In this document: piece by piece, positions 10,701 through 22,013 of the stretch
How the letters are laid out: each line of letters opens with the position of its first letter
How positions within the stretch are numbered: the first letter of the stretch is position 1
Origin: Zasmidium citrigriseum
Taxonomy: Eukaryota; Ascomycota; Dothideomycetes; Mycosphaerellales; Mycosphaerellaceae
NCBI GenBank assembly: GCA_002786025.1
Contig: NHNW01000017.1
Coordinates: 186,001-250,000, forward strand
Direction of reading: 5' to 3'
DNA length: 64,000 bases
Notes under the pieces: generated by a model
Told to the model about the DNA's origin: nothing
The model's database searches: none
What the model saw: the letters and a program-made list of their open reading frames with translations, nothing else
Position numbers and translations under genes: made by a program

Positions 10701-13671
10701 GCCACGCTGGTGCAAGACCACAGCTGCTTCCCCTTCCTGATCGTTGTGCCCAACTCCACTTGCCCCAACTGGCGACGAGAAATCAAGCGCTGGGCACCGA
10801 GCCTTCGAGTTGTCGCCTACTACGGCTCGCGCGAGAGCAGAGAGCTCGCGAAGCGATATGAGCTCCATCCAGACGGCAGCAAAGACTTGAGATGCCACAT
10901 TGTCGTCACAAGCTATGACGCCGCGGCCGACGATGACGCTCGTCGCACTTTCTTCCAGAAGATCTCTTGGCAAGGTCTGATTGTCGATGAGGGCCAGCGC
11001 CTCAAGAACGACAAGAACCTCCTATATGCCGCATTGAGCGCGCTCAAGGCCCCATTCAAGATTCTCCTTACCGGCACGCCCCTCCAGAACAACCAACGCG
11101 AGCTATTCAATCTGCTCCACTTCCTCGAGGACACCTATGACCCTGCCCAGCTTGAGAAGGAATACGAGGACCTGGACCAGCAGAAGATCGAGCAGCTTCA
11201 CAACATGATTCGACCATTCTTCCTTCGCCGCACAAAGGCTCAGGTGCTCACATTCTTGCCTCCGATGGCACAAATCATCGTCCCCGTCACCATGAGCTTG
11301 GTTCAGAAGAAGCTGTACAGAAGCATTCTTGCAAAGAACCCGGATTTGATGAAGGCCATCTTCAGCACCGAAGCATCCAACCTGAAGCAGAACGAGAGAG
11401 CCAGTCTGAGCAATATTCTCATGCAGCTCCGCAAGTGTCTCTGCCATCCATTCGTCTACAGCAAGGGCATTGAGGACCGGAATGTGGACATTGGAACTTC
11501 GCATCGCAACCTGGTCGACGCCAGCAGCAAGCTGAAGTTGCTCGAGCTTCTGCTACCAAAGCTCAGAGAGCGTGGCCACCGAGTCCTCATCTTCAGCCAG
11601 TTCCTCGAGATGCTTGACATCGTAGAGGACTTCCTTGACGGCATGCAGCTCCGCTTCCAACGCCTTGACGGTTCGATCAATGCCATGACCAAGCAGAAGC
11701 GCATCGACGAGTTCAACGCACCCGACTCGCAACTATTTGCCTTCTTGCTCTCTACTCGAGCTGGTGGTGTTGGTATCAACCTGGCTTCCGCCGATACCGT
11801 CATCATCCTCGATCCGGACTTCAACCCCCATCAGGATATTCAAGCATTGTCTCGCGCTCATCGTATCGGACAGCAGAAGAAGGTGTTGTGTTTCCAGCTG
11901 GTCACTAGATCAAGTGCCGAGGAGCGCATCATGCAGATCGGTCGCAAGAAGCTTGCCCTGGACCACGTTCTCATTCAGGAGATGGACCAAGACGACGAGC
12001 AGCAAAACGATTTGGTGTCAATCTTGCGGCATGGTGCCAGCGAGCTCTTTGAAGACAACGGCGACATGGACGTCAACTACGACGCACCCAGCGTGGAGCG
12101 TCTGCTTGATCGAAGCCACATGGAAGACACCAAAGCCGGCGCAGACAAGAGTGCTGAGACCCAGTTCTCTCTTGCTCGTGTTTGGGCGAACGATCAAGGT
12201 GCCCTGGAAGACTCAAACATGCCAGAGACGGCAGAAGACACGGCGCCGAATCCTGGAGTTTGGGAGCACATTCTTCGCGAGCGTGAGCGTATCGCCGCCC
12301 AAGAAGCCGCTGCCAACGCCGAAGACTATGGTCGCGGTCGCCGTGCCCGCCACGCCAACGTCGACTATACGGCAGACAACCCCGACGACGTCGACGTCAC
12401 GCCAGTCAAGCGTCGCAAGAAGCGCAAGGAGAACGACGAGAGCGATACCGACTTTCAAGCTGAGGAGAGTGATGCACATGATGATGTTGACAACGGTGAG
12501 ATCGTGGAGAATGGTGAGTTGAAGGATTTGCATCGCGGTACTAAACCAGACGCAGGCAACAAGAAAGCTGGTAAGTCTCTTTCAACACCAGGCAAATCCC
12601 CGAAGAAGGGTACCCCGAAATCGCGAACCAAAGCCAATGCGCCGGCGACTCTTCCGTCTGTGAGGAAGTTGCCGGCGCCGAGTGGCAAGAAAGCACCAGC
12701 TGCCGCCGCGCGACCAGTGTCTGCTGCGGCGGCAAAGGCCAGTGCGAAGCCGCGGGTTGGGTTGGCTTCGTACCCGAAGAGCTTCAAGGTGGTGCCGCCA
12801 TCGTTCAAGACTCCGTCGTTCAAGACTGGGTCGAAGCCAACCCCCAAGACCAAGAACGCCGTCGGTCAAGCTGTGTTGGGAGCTAGGGCTGACAGCAAGA
12901 CTTCTGCTTCTCCTATGAAGAAGTCTGCTGTAAGACCCAAGAAGGGCCGCACTCCAGATGAGGCCATCGATTTGCTGGATGACTCGTCAGACAGCGAAGA
13001 CGATAAGCCTCTTGCGATTAGAAGCAAGCAGCAGTCTGATAGCGAAGACGACACACCCCTCGCGACGAGAAAGAAGCCGAAGAATCAGTCAAACTGACAA
13101 CAGTGTCAAAACAGAGGCGCCGACCTTCCGCCGTGTTCACGTTCTTCGACCTGCACCAGTCCCATCTGCACCCACTCAACACCCAACCCAAATCAACCCG
13201 AACACCAGCAACGGCAACGTCACGCCATTGGAAGCACCAAAAGTCAACGAGAACGGATACCCAGTTGGCGTCAACTGTCGCGCTTGTCAGAGCTTTCACC
13301 CAGTCGGCAGCTGTCCTCTCAAGCTCGCTGGCGTGGAGCACTGCAATCTGTGCGGCATTGCTCACTTCGGACACGCGCGTGTGTGCCCACATATCCAATC
13401 CGAGACACAGGTACGGTAGACCCCTCAAAGGCGAGTAGTCCCTTTGCTGATTCTTGGCAATCAGGTCCGTGCCATGCTTGACGCTCTCAAATACTCGAAC
13501 GAACCGGAGCACCTTGTCAAGGAGGCGAATCGATATCTGCGTGGACTCAAGGGCTCCCTCGTACAACTCAAGAAGCAGAAGGAGGCGAAGGAGATTGCGG
13601 CGAGAGAGGCCTATGCCAACCAGGCGGCGTATCAGCAGCCTAACATGGGCGGCGACCAGCCGTGGTGGTAA
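7739..13671 (+). CDS. MIT1: Mit1-type chromatin remodeler (PHD, chromo-like, SNF2 ATPase, C-terminal zinc fingers)
   Basis: A CHD/Mi-2-like nucleosome remodeler; in fission yeast Mit1 is the SHREC ATPase for heterochromatin silencing. Exon 1 is 7739-8311 and exon 2 starts at 8682 after a 370-bp intron (GAG|GTACGT ... TTCTGAC ... CCAG), joining HAEE|ISFDELL. It encodes an acidic N-terminus, a PHD/FYVE-like zinc region from about residue 455 (FCDTCGQGGNY ... CRRC ... CIGC ... CKEC), a chromo-like segment YLVKWEGMSYFRARW (about 658), the Walker A DEMGLGKT (about 850), DEGQ in place of DEAH (about 960) and SRAHRIGQ (about 1247). The main frame stops at 13097. The conserved C-terminal zinc segment (CRACQSFHP..C..CNLCGIAHFGHARVCPH) follows in another frame, then a clear 54-bp intron 13411-13464 and a last exon 13465-13671. 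One way to join them is a 70-bp intron 13034-13103 (1812 aa total), but its GTCTGA donor is weak; a real or sequencing frameshift is equally possible. Confidence 0.87.
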
Positions 13672-13817
13672 ATAGGAGTTTCTTATATTGGTTTCGGCGT
13701 TGTTTCTTGCAGAAAACAAAAGGGGTCATGGAGGAGGTGCGTCATTTTGCGATACCCCCAACAGCATAGCCGGAGTTTTGGTACGATCCCGAAAGAAGTA
13801 CGAGTGTTTGATTTGCC

Positions 13818-14729
13818 TCACACCGTCAACACAGTCTTCAACAACCCCTTCTCCACAATCTCCTCTTTCCTCCCCTCTAACTCATCCGCATCCCACTTGG
13901 CACTAATCAGCCTCCCACTCAACCACTTCCTCTCCTCCCCGTCTTTCGTCAACCACACACAATATGCCCCACACAACTCGGACGAATCCGTCAAGAACTT
14001 CCTAAACTCCTCTGGTGCGCTCTCGTCTGCCATCTCACTCATCACGGCTCCTGGATGGATGGCATAAGAGGCGAGTCCCTGATCCTCAAACTCCTCGTGG
14101 ATGTGCTCCAGGAGTTTCAGTTGGGCCATTTTGGAGACGCAGTATTGAGAATTCGCAATGGGGCCGCGAACGATCAGGGCGGCGAAACTGCTCACGCCGA
14201 TGAAGGATTTTGCGCCGTTTGGTGTGGCCAGAAGGAGGGGAATTAGGTACTTTGCGGCGAGAAATGTTCCGAGGTAATTGACGTTGGAGGCGTTTTGGAA
14301 GGTTTCTGGGTCGGTTTCTGTGACTTTGAGGACGACGGGTCCAGAATAACCGGAATTGACCACTGCGACGTCCAACCTGCCAAATCGGTCTTTTGCCTTC
14401 GTGGCCAGGGCTTCCACGGACGAGGCGGAAGTTATATCGCAGGGGACTATTTCGATCTCGATGGATGGCTTGATGGCTCTGCATTCGGCGGCTGTGGTCT
14501 CGAGGCCTGAGACTCGGCGGGCGGCGAGAACGAGACTTGTGGCGCCGGCTTTGGTGTAGGCTGTTGCGATTGAGGCGCCTATGCCTCGTGAGGCGCCGAT
14601 TATGCAGACTGTGAAGGGTTTGGGGAGGGTTACGGTGGTTGGGTCGATTGTTGCGTTGGGAGTGGAGTGCGAGGTTGGTGTGAAGGTTGATGTGCCGGTG
14701 GCGCCCCAGGCTGTTGATTTTGTTGACAT
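13818..14729 (-). CDS. Short-chain dehydrogenase/reductase
   Basis: A classical SDR of 303 aa, one exon, substrate unknown. The cofactor motif GASRGIG is at residues 45-51 after a 38-residue Ser/Thr-rich extension; the NNAG-equivalent is VVNSGYSG near 124-130. The catalytic Ser lies in GVSSF (about 180) and the YxxxK pair in SQYCVSK (Tyr196, Lys200). IHPGAVMSEMA is the usual PG motif after the active site. The extension is not clearly a mitochondrial or secretory signal. The gene converges on MIT1 with about 150 bp between their ends. Function beyond oxidoreductase cannot be read from sequence. Confidence 0.85.
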   Translation of the reverse strand: MSTKSTAWGATGTSTFTPTSHSTPNATIDPTTVTLPKPFTVCIIGASRGIGASIATAYTKAGATSLVLAARRVSGLETTAAECRAIKPSIEIEIVPCDITSASSVEALATKAKDRFGRLDVAVVNSGYSGPVVLKVTETDPETFQNASNVNYLGTFLAAKYLIPLLLATPNGAKSFIGVSSFAALIVRGPIANSQYCVSKMAQLKLLEHIHEEFEDQGLASYAIHPGAVMSEMADESAPEEFRKFLTDSSELCGAYCVWLTKDGEERKWLSGRLISAKWDADELEGRKEEIVEKGLLKTVLTV

Positions 14730-15092
14730 TGTGGTTCGATTGATGGGTTCTCTTTTTAATGGGAAGGGGTGGGTTCCTGAGGTCGAGGAGTGAAGGATTC
14801 GTGGGATCTGGATCGACTTGGTCGGATTTGCACCTTGGACTTCTGGCGAGGTAGGTAGAATCTTGATCCTCTCAACAGCCGCCGAGAAGGAAGTCAGGAT
14901 CGATTATATAGTGTGTTCGACCAGAATGATGTCCAAGGTCAGGAGCGGAAGTGAAGTCCAAAGCGAAGTGGGCCTAGGCGGCCATTTACCGGCTCGGTTA
15001 GGCGAAAGGAGCGATAAGATCCCATTCAGGCTGAAGACTCATCATGAGTAGTGACATCGGCAGAAAGTGGTATAGTCATATCATACACTATA
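14730..15092. other. Intergenic: SDR promoter and GH76 3' side
   Basis: 363 bp between two minus-strand genes. It holds the promoter of the dehydrogenase and the terminator of the GH76 gene. No other feature seen. Confidence 0.45.
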
Positions 15093-16582
15093 TTACATAC
15101 TCAGCCGCAAAAGACAGATGAACGAAGCACTGAACAACGCAACCAGCGCAGAAGACGACCACAGACCCGCCGCACCACTCGTCGATGTCTCAACGCTTCC
15201 AGAGCTGGTTCCAGTACCGTTGCCGCTGTCCGTCGCCGTGACGGTCGTGCTATTCGACGAGGTGCCGGTAATGGTAGAGTTGGCTTTGTTCAACCCTTTC
15301 GCAGGGAGGTTGGCGAGGATAACTTCCAGAGCATCGAGATCCTGACCGATGCCTTGAGTACCATCCCATTTATCAGCCACCCAATCGAAGCCACAAGTCG
15401 TGCCGTTTGTTCCTCCAGAACACTGAGCAGCAGCTCCTTCAGCAGAGGCTCTCAAGATGGAAGCAGCGCGACTGTAAGCAGCCGTTGAGGCCGTTCCATT
15501 GTACGTGCTCGGGGAGGAGGCAGTCAGCGTTTGGAAATTGCCGTAAGCTCGCGCAAGAATGCCCTTGTATGCTAGCTGATCAACATTGCAAGTGTCCCTC
15601 GCGGCGCAAGCGACTTCGGTGATCGTGGCTCGGCCCTGACTGTTCGCCGAAGCACCGCTGTCGACGAAGATGCGGGATGCCGTTAGGAAGACGGGCCAGA
15701 TGAGCTCGTTCCAAGCGGAGGTGTCGTTCTGAGTCTGGTTTTGTCAAAGTCAGCGTTGTGGCCTTCTTTCTTCGCAACGTGGATTAGAAGACTCACCATA
15801 TTGACCATGTAAGACCCAATGTTGAGGAACAGCCCAGCATTGATAGTCCATTGCAAATGGTTGAACTCAGAGCAGTTCAGGTTGTCGTCGGTGCCATCAT
15901 ACACCGCACCTTCATCCGTAAGCAGTCCGATGTTCCTGGTCCAGTCCACCGCTCGCTGCGCCCAGTCGCTGTAAGTCTGGTTCCCTGTATACCTCGCCAA
16001 TCTCGCCGCCAGCAGAGCAAACGTTCCCTGCGAAATCGAGTTCTTGTAGTTATACCCATTGTTGAACGTGAAGATCTGCCACTTCAACCCACCCCCGCAA
16101 GACTCCTCATCCCACCTCACAACCTGACTGTCAAAGACATTCTTCGCCAGATCAATCCAGCTCACACTCGCATCATCCGGCATCGGAAGCCCCTTCTCAG
16201 CAGCACTCATAGCAGCCAGCGCCCAAAAAGCCTGATCATCATTGCCCAGACTCTTCGACTGGTTCGGCGGCATATAGTTATTATCCGGGCCGACTTGGAA
16301 CAGCATTCCATCCTGGATCGTTTGCACGACGGAGTCATCGCCGGAGAGAGACCAGTAGTTGATCAGAGAATCGAACATGTAGCCCGATTCCCACCAGTAG
16401 TACGGCTGCGGCAAGAGGCCAGGAATCGCTGGACCGGAAGAGCCGTTGCCATTGTATGTGTAGAGGATGCTGTTCACGATTGTCTTGCTGGCGCTGAGGA
16501 TGGAATCGGTGCTGTTGACGTCCAGATCGATGGCGCTGACGCCACTCGCGGCGAGGAGGAGCGCGCCTACAGTTGCACGCAT
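15093..16582 (-). CDS. GPI-anchored mannan endo-1,6-alpha-mannosidase (GH76, Dcw1/Dfg5 family)
   Basis: Family members are plasma-membrane GH76 enzymes thought to trim GPI glycans and link mannoproteins to wall glucan. Minus-strand exons are 16582-15797 and 15734-15093, with a 62-bp intron (ATG|GTGAGT ... CTGAC ... CCAG), giving 475 aa. The start was chosen at MRATVGALLL because it begins a signal peptide ending near ASGVSA; the open frame extends further upstream but without a signal-like start. The catalytic Asp pair is seen as GNDDQAFWALAAM at about residues 113-123, and several N-glycosylation sequons follow. The end is a Ser/Thr/Gly-rich stem and a hydrophobic tail (ALVALFSASFICLLRL), as expected for GPI attachment. 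It could be orthologous to either DCW1 or DFG5. Confidence 0.9.
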
Positions 16583-17167
16583 CTTGACGACGTTCCCTAT
16601 TCCCAAAGGTCGAAGTCGAGATGGAAAGGAAAGAGAGAGAGGGTAACAACAAAGAAAGACCACGACGTAGGTTACGTACTCACATTCTCAGCTGGCGCCT
16701 ATTCTTGGCCCGTCTCAAGTGTTTCGTTTACCCTCTAGGGGAAATTTCAATGCAATCCTTTGGCCATGATGCAGGAACCAAACAAAGAGAAGAGGAGGAT
16801 CGGTAGCGCTCCTTGGCAAAGGCAGTGTCATGCCGACGCTTTGAACTCTAGCTGGTCTGGGCTCGGAACACGACCGCGGAGGTCTTCGGTTGAGCAATTC
16901 ATGTTGGCTGTTCAGGACTCACAAATGATGCTTGAGAGACACATTCGCCACCTGCAATTGATGAATCAAGGCCGACTCAAGTCGAAGCCGGAATTGGTGA
17001 GAGGAGCAGTATTACAATCGGGATCTGTATCTGCTTTGCACAATAGTATACAGACAGCCTGGCTGCCGCGCGATCAACGCCAGAGGAAACAGAACGCTCA
17101 CGAAGAGTACAGCGATGAAGACTATCCATCGTCGTCTGGCCTCGCCGGGATCTCATCTTCATCTTCA
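16583..17167. other. Intergenic: GH76 promoter and TOM70 3' side
   Basis: 585 bp between two minus-strand genes. There are short open frames on both strands, none recognisable. An AGGGG (STRE-like) pentamer lies near 16737-16741, upstream of the GH76 start; a single pentamer is weak evidence. Confidence 0.4.
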
Positions 17168-19145
17168 TTACCTCATGCCCGGTGCGCCCATGCCCGCACT
17201 CATTCCTTGCAACTTGGCGGCCAACTGCGGATATTTCTCCTGGACTTCGAGTTGTGTCCGGGTCGCTTCTGCGTAGGAAAGTGCGTTGATGATCTCGCCT
17301 TCTGTTCGCGAGAGCTCGGCGGCGCGCTCGAAGTAGGTCAAGGCGTCGGTGACCTTGCCTTGTTGCAGGAGCAGCTGGGCCATGGTGGCTACAGCAATGT
17401 CGCATTCTGGGTCGACTGGAAGATTGATCAGCATGCAGATTTGACAGAAATGGAGAGTTTGAATGCTTACTGATGAGAGCCTTCTGGCAAAGCTCCTCCG
17501 CCGCGCTGAAGTCCTGCTTCCATTGGAACAGCGCAAGAGCCTTGTTGATCAATGGCAACACGTTCATGCCACCTCCACGCTCACCAATCGCCTTCTTCTC
17601 CATCTCGACCGCAGTCTCGAACTTTTCGACCGCCTCTTGGTACTTCTGCTGATCAAGCAGCAGCTCTCCATAGTAGTTGTACACGTCGCTCTTGTCGCCA
17701 AAGTTCTTAATGCAGCGTCTGAAGGTCGCCATACTACTGGCTATCGAGCCCATCTTGTACTGTGTCACGCCGAGCTGGATGTGGGAGAAGATGAAGTCCT
17801 TGTCGAGGTCGATGGATTTCTGGTAGTCGGTGGCTGCGAGGCTGAATTCAGAGAGGATAAAGTGGAGTTGTGCGCGGTGGTAGTAGATGTCGGGGTCGTT
17901 GGGGTTGTGTTGCGAGGCGATTTCGAAGTCCTGGGCGGCGGCTTCGCGGTTGCCTGTGATGGTCAGTAAATGCAAAGAAAGATCTGTATCCATGCTAAAC
18001 GTACTCTGCTCCAAGTGCATGCTTGCGCGCTTGACGTAGCTCTGTACCAAAGTCGGGTCCAATTCAATTGACTTGTTCAGGTCGTCCAGAGCAGCTTCGT
18101 TCTCTCCCTTGAGGTAGCGGAAGGTACCACGCATGTTGTATGCTTGCGCCTCGTGCTTGTCGAGATTGTCCTGTTCGATTGCCTTGTCAAAGCTCTGAGC
18201 AGCCTCAGTGTATCCCTCTCCTGTACGCTGCTTGATCGCTTGAAGTCCCTTTCGCAAATGCCACTTGCCGCTACCTTCAGGCAGGTCTGCAGTCTCTTCC
18301 AGTCCTTCAGGTAGAGGCTTGGCGCGGAACGATTGCAGGTAGTTCGAGACAAATGTTGGAGATGGCAGCTTCTTTTCCTTTCCTTCCATGATCGTCTTGG
18401 CTTTGGTCTCTGCGACTTTCTTGAGAAGTCGCTCCACCGCTTGCGCCGAGGATTCATTGCGGAATTGGTCGATGATGCAACTGGCAGTGTAGTCGAGAAG
18501 TGCTTCGCTGTATCTACCCTCTTGCTCGTACGCATTGGCTCTTCGGTTGAGCGCCTTGACGTATTCGCTGTCCAGGTTGATAGCCGCAGTAGTATCCTCA
18601 ATGACCTTGGGCCAGTTGCTCATGGCATTCCAGCAGGCGGCACGGTTGGAGTAGAAGACGGGGTCGGATTTGCAGAGAATAGCCTGAGTGTAGAGATCGA
18701 TCGCGCGGTTGTAGTCCTTGCTGCCATATGCCTTGTTGCCAGCAGCCTTCAGCTTGGCCGCATAGTCTTTTCGCTCCTGCTCTGACAATGACTTGACAGA
18801 CTCCTCCGTCACCTCTGGAAGCTCTTCCGGCTCCTCGACAACGGCGGCTTTGGGCGCAGGCTTCGCTTCTGCCTTTGGTGGCTCTGCGCTCTTGGGGGTT
18901 TCCTTCTTCGCTTTTCGCTTCTTGGGCTTCTTGCCTGAATCTGATGGCGCGGACGACGAGGAGAGGTAGTAGATTGTGCCGCCGGCGGCCACGACCGTCA
19001 CACCGGCTATCGTCCAGGCGGCGACTTTGTTGTCCTGATACCAGGACGTCACGCGATCTAGAAACGATGAGCTCGATTGAGCCGCAGTCTGCGCAGCTCC
19101 CTCGACAGCCTCGACGGCGGCCGCGGAGCTGGGCTGAGTCGCCAT
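17168..19145 (-). CDS. TOM70: Mitochondrial import receptor Tom70
   Basis: Outer-membrane TPR receptor that takes Hsp70/Hsp90-bound precursors and hands them to the TOM pore. Minus-strand exons are 19145-18005, 17953-17471 and 17415-17168, giving 623 aa, the usual Tom70 length. Residues 42-61 form the N-terminal membrane anchor; a Lys/Pro/Glu-rich linker follows, then TPR motifs from about 130 ([23 protein letters not shown]) to the end. Intron 1 is 51 bp (GTACGT ... TACTGAC ... CAG), a multiple of three without a stop, so its retention would add 17 residues. Intron 2 is 55 bp and joins [20 protein letters not shown]. The final residues [12 protein letters not shown] are typical of fungal Tom70. 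It is divergent from the next gene, with 558 bp between. Confidence 0.93.
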
Positions 19146-19703
19146 GGTGGGAAACAGTCACCCAGGTCGGAAGTCAATTCGATGTGGGCGCGGATGGCAG
19201 ATCCAGGCGATGGGAGAGAGGGTAGAGCCGTAAAGGGGAGATGGCACAAAGTGTTCGGGCGAAGGAGAGAAACATCAAGACTTGAGCTAGGTCGTGTTGG
19301 GTGGTGCGCCTCACTCGGCAAACACCAGCCGATGAAATGACCGCATTATTGTGGCGCTCGGTGCTGTCGCCGGCAACTCTGTCTCCAGCACGAAAATGTA
19401 AGCTGTACCACCAACCACGGCGTTGGTGCGAGCACATGGAGTCGACTGAAGCGAGAGCGTGCCCCGACTTGCATTTCTTCATTTCTTCCATGTTCCATTG
19501 ACGATCGTTGGCCGCTTGGTAAGACAGTTCGGAGTCATCGGTGTTGGCCCAGGCTTTTCTACGGTATGTTATGACTGGTCTGCCTCTCCTATATCCCGGT
19601 GTTCAACATTGCTTCAACGACATTGGAGAATGCTTCCTCTCTGTACATGAGCTGACCAGCTCGAGTGCACCCTGTTTCGATCCCGTCGTGAAATGCTCTG
19701 ACG
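19146..19703. promoter_or_regulatory. Divergent promoter TOM70 / lyase-like gene
   Basis: 558 bp between divergent start codons. No gene or clear motif seen; short open frames here are not supported. Confidence 0.4.
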
Positions 19704-20668
19704 ATGAGCGGCCACTTCAATGGCGGCGGACCCCAAGAAGACGACAAGGAGCCATATGTGTACACGAGTATACGTTTTGATCGGAGGCTGGTGAACTCCG
19801 ACCTGAATACAAAAGCATCATGCAACAAGCCATGCCCCTTCTACATGCTGGAGCATCATTGGACTCGACTTCAGGTGGCCAAATGGAGCACCTTCTGCTT
19901 TGCCGATGACAGACCACAAACCAATTCCGGTGGTCCTGCCGTGCTGTTGCAAGTCCTTATGAACGCCGTGAAGAGGTGGCATGATGACCATCCTGGAGAA
20001 AGACCCGAAGGTCTACGAGTGCGATTACGAGCCTTCGCTGGCGGCAAGATGAACACTCAAATCAACCATCCTCTCAAAAGTGTCCCCATGAGCTCTCTGT
20101 TCCCCAAGAGTTTCGATCGGGCACCACAGGAGGCCAACGATCTGGGCTGGACTATCGTTCTTGATACGCAGCCGACTGAACCCGGAGAAGGCACAATGTT
20201 CAAGACGAGCGATCGTTGTGCGTATGGCCGTGCACGTGGAGCTGCAGGTATCATGGACTACATGACTCCCAAAGAAGTGCTGCTTTGTACACCCGACAAG
20301 GTGGTCCTGGATGGATCCATCTGTACTCCTTACATCTTCCGTGGAGGGCAGTGGGTTACGCCATCGTCGTCAGCGGGTGGTCTACAAGGAACGACTCGAC
20401 GCTGGGCTTTGGAGAATGGTCTTGCTGTTGAGGGTGACATTCCAATTGACAGCCTGGTAGATGGAGAGATCATATGGCTCAGTAATGCCGTGAGAGGCTA
20501 CTTCTGGGGGTGAGTGCCATCTATGTCCACGCCATAGTCGTCTCTTACTGATTCCCTTATCCGATTAGTGTGTTCAAGAAGCGTGATCCTCCAAAAGAGC
20601 AGCTGAGCGACGAGATGGTGAAACAACTCGACCGTCAGCGCTTCACATACACGCAGAGTATTGTATAG
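19704..20668 (+). CDS. Class IV PLP enzyme, aminodeoxychorismate-lyase-like (Abz2 type)
   Basis: Probably a fold-type IV pyridoxal-phosphate enzyme like 4-amino-4-deoxychorismate lyase, which makes p-aminobenzoate for folate. Exons are 19704-20509 and 20569-20668; the 59-bp intron (GG|GTGAGT ... TTAG) joins YFWG|VFKKRDPP in phase, giving 301 aa. Family features in the C-terminal half are VVLDGSICTPYIFRGGQWVTP, then GGLQGTTRRWALENGL and the final LSNAVRGYFWG, which match the cofactor-binding layout of class IV aminotransferases. The N-terminal half (YTSIRFDRRL ... FYMLEHHWTRLQVA) fits the yeast Abz2 start. A branched-chain aminotransferase-like role is the alternative. Fairly sure of family, less of reaction. 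Confidence 0.72.
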
Positions 20669-22013
20669 AGAAGTATGAATGAGGTTCCGACTTTTGGGGT
20701 CGGAAACAAGGAATCTGAATGTATTAGTACCAAGAACATCAAACATGTCAAAGGGCGTGCTCTCTCCACTCCAAATTGCCAAGTTCATCCTACGCCAATC
20801 TCCAAGTCCAACAGTCTTGATGTCCATACCACTCTGAAGAACAGCAATGCTCTGACACAAATCTTCAATTCATGCATCCACAAATATCGCTGACCAACTA
20901 CGACAGAATGCCTCCATCGAGATTCGTCGAACACGAATTGCTTGTGAGCATGTTGATCTGCTTCCAAAACGATTTGCCCAATATCACCGGGCCTTACACC
21001 AAAGGATTTCAGAGCCCCTCCACACGTGCAACAAGTCTTTACAATCAGTAGCACGTCGCTTGCTCAGGCGAGGTCATCACGGCACGATGATCTCGCTACG
21101 GAAGCAGGTCGAAGTTCCCCAATCCTGGCTCGCATGCTGCACGTAGGCGACCTCAAGCTCACGTCGCGTGCATGAATAAGATCGATGGGCATTGTGATCT
21201 TGGCGTGGTTGTTTGACATTTGACAACGAATGGCGGAGCGGGTGTGGTCACACGACAGGTCAGTCGTCCTCAACGGCTGGCGCGTCCCCGACTCCCCGAG
21301 ACCTTGAGCTTCACATGTACATTTCTTCATCTCGATTTCTGTACATCTTTCTGGTCAGCAGGCGCGTGTGAAAGCGATAAGCAGGCGGAGAGAACACAGG
21401 CGCATGGGAAGACAAAGGATGCAGTGAAGGTGCATTCCAACAATGGCACCTGGCGTGCTCCCATCGCTCACACCGCCCAGCCTGCCGCTCGCCTGCGTGA
21501 AGGTAGGCAATTGTTGATATGAGCAATCACCACTCACCATTCACGCGCCTTCTCGAAGCACCTTCGCCGTCGCAGCGATTGGGAGCCCGCCTGCCCTCTG
21601 CATCACATCGTCGCTGTCTCGGTTGCCTGGACCTTCGCTCGCCATCTCAGAGATCTCCTCATCAGCCTTATCTCTGCAGACCACACCTCTTGTCGTGAAA
21701 CCCCTCCTGCTGCACCTCTGGCCAGTCCTTCTACCGCCGCTCGCGCCATCAACACGACCAGATCCAGACCATTGTTTGCCCGATCCGCATCCTTGCCCAC
21801 TGCCAATCAACGTCACAGCACATCAGACTTCCGGTTGAGTGGAGCCCCAGCAGACTGTCCGAGCCGCAGTTGTCCCCTCCCGCTGCCGTCCCTCGTGGCC
21901 CTACATCATAGCTCGCCGTCCCTGACCAGCATCAAAACGTCTTTTGCTTGCCCCTCACTCCGACTCATTCACCAACCACCACCCGCTGGACGCCTGCTCC
22001 CCGCCGCCAGAGC
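20669..22013. promoter_or_regulatory. Trehalase promoter and 5' leader region
   Basis: 1.35 kb without a gene. The last 470 bp before the trehalase ATG are strongly CT-rich, like a fungal promoter/leader. Two CCCCT pentamers (21874-21878 and 21951-21955), the core of the general stress element STRE, lie 60-140 bp before the ATG; yeast NTH1 is STRE-controlled. Single pentamers occur by chance, so this is only suggestive. No coding exon recognised. Confidence 0.35.

Noticed and set aside
9894..10973. 359-codon minus-strand frame inside MIT1
   Set aside because: Antisense to the SNF2 domain; composition only.
4444..15000. Secondary-metabolite cluster around the methyltransferase and dehydrogenase
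   Set aside because: No polyketide synthase, peptide synthetase, terpene cyclase, transporter or cluster regulator; the neighbours are housekeeping genes.
15851..16738. 295-codon plus-strand frame over the GH76 gene
   Set aside because: Shadow of the minus-strand mannosidase, whose motifs are clear.
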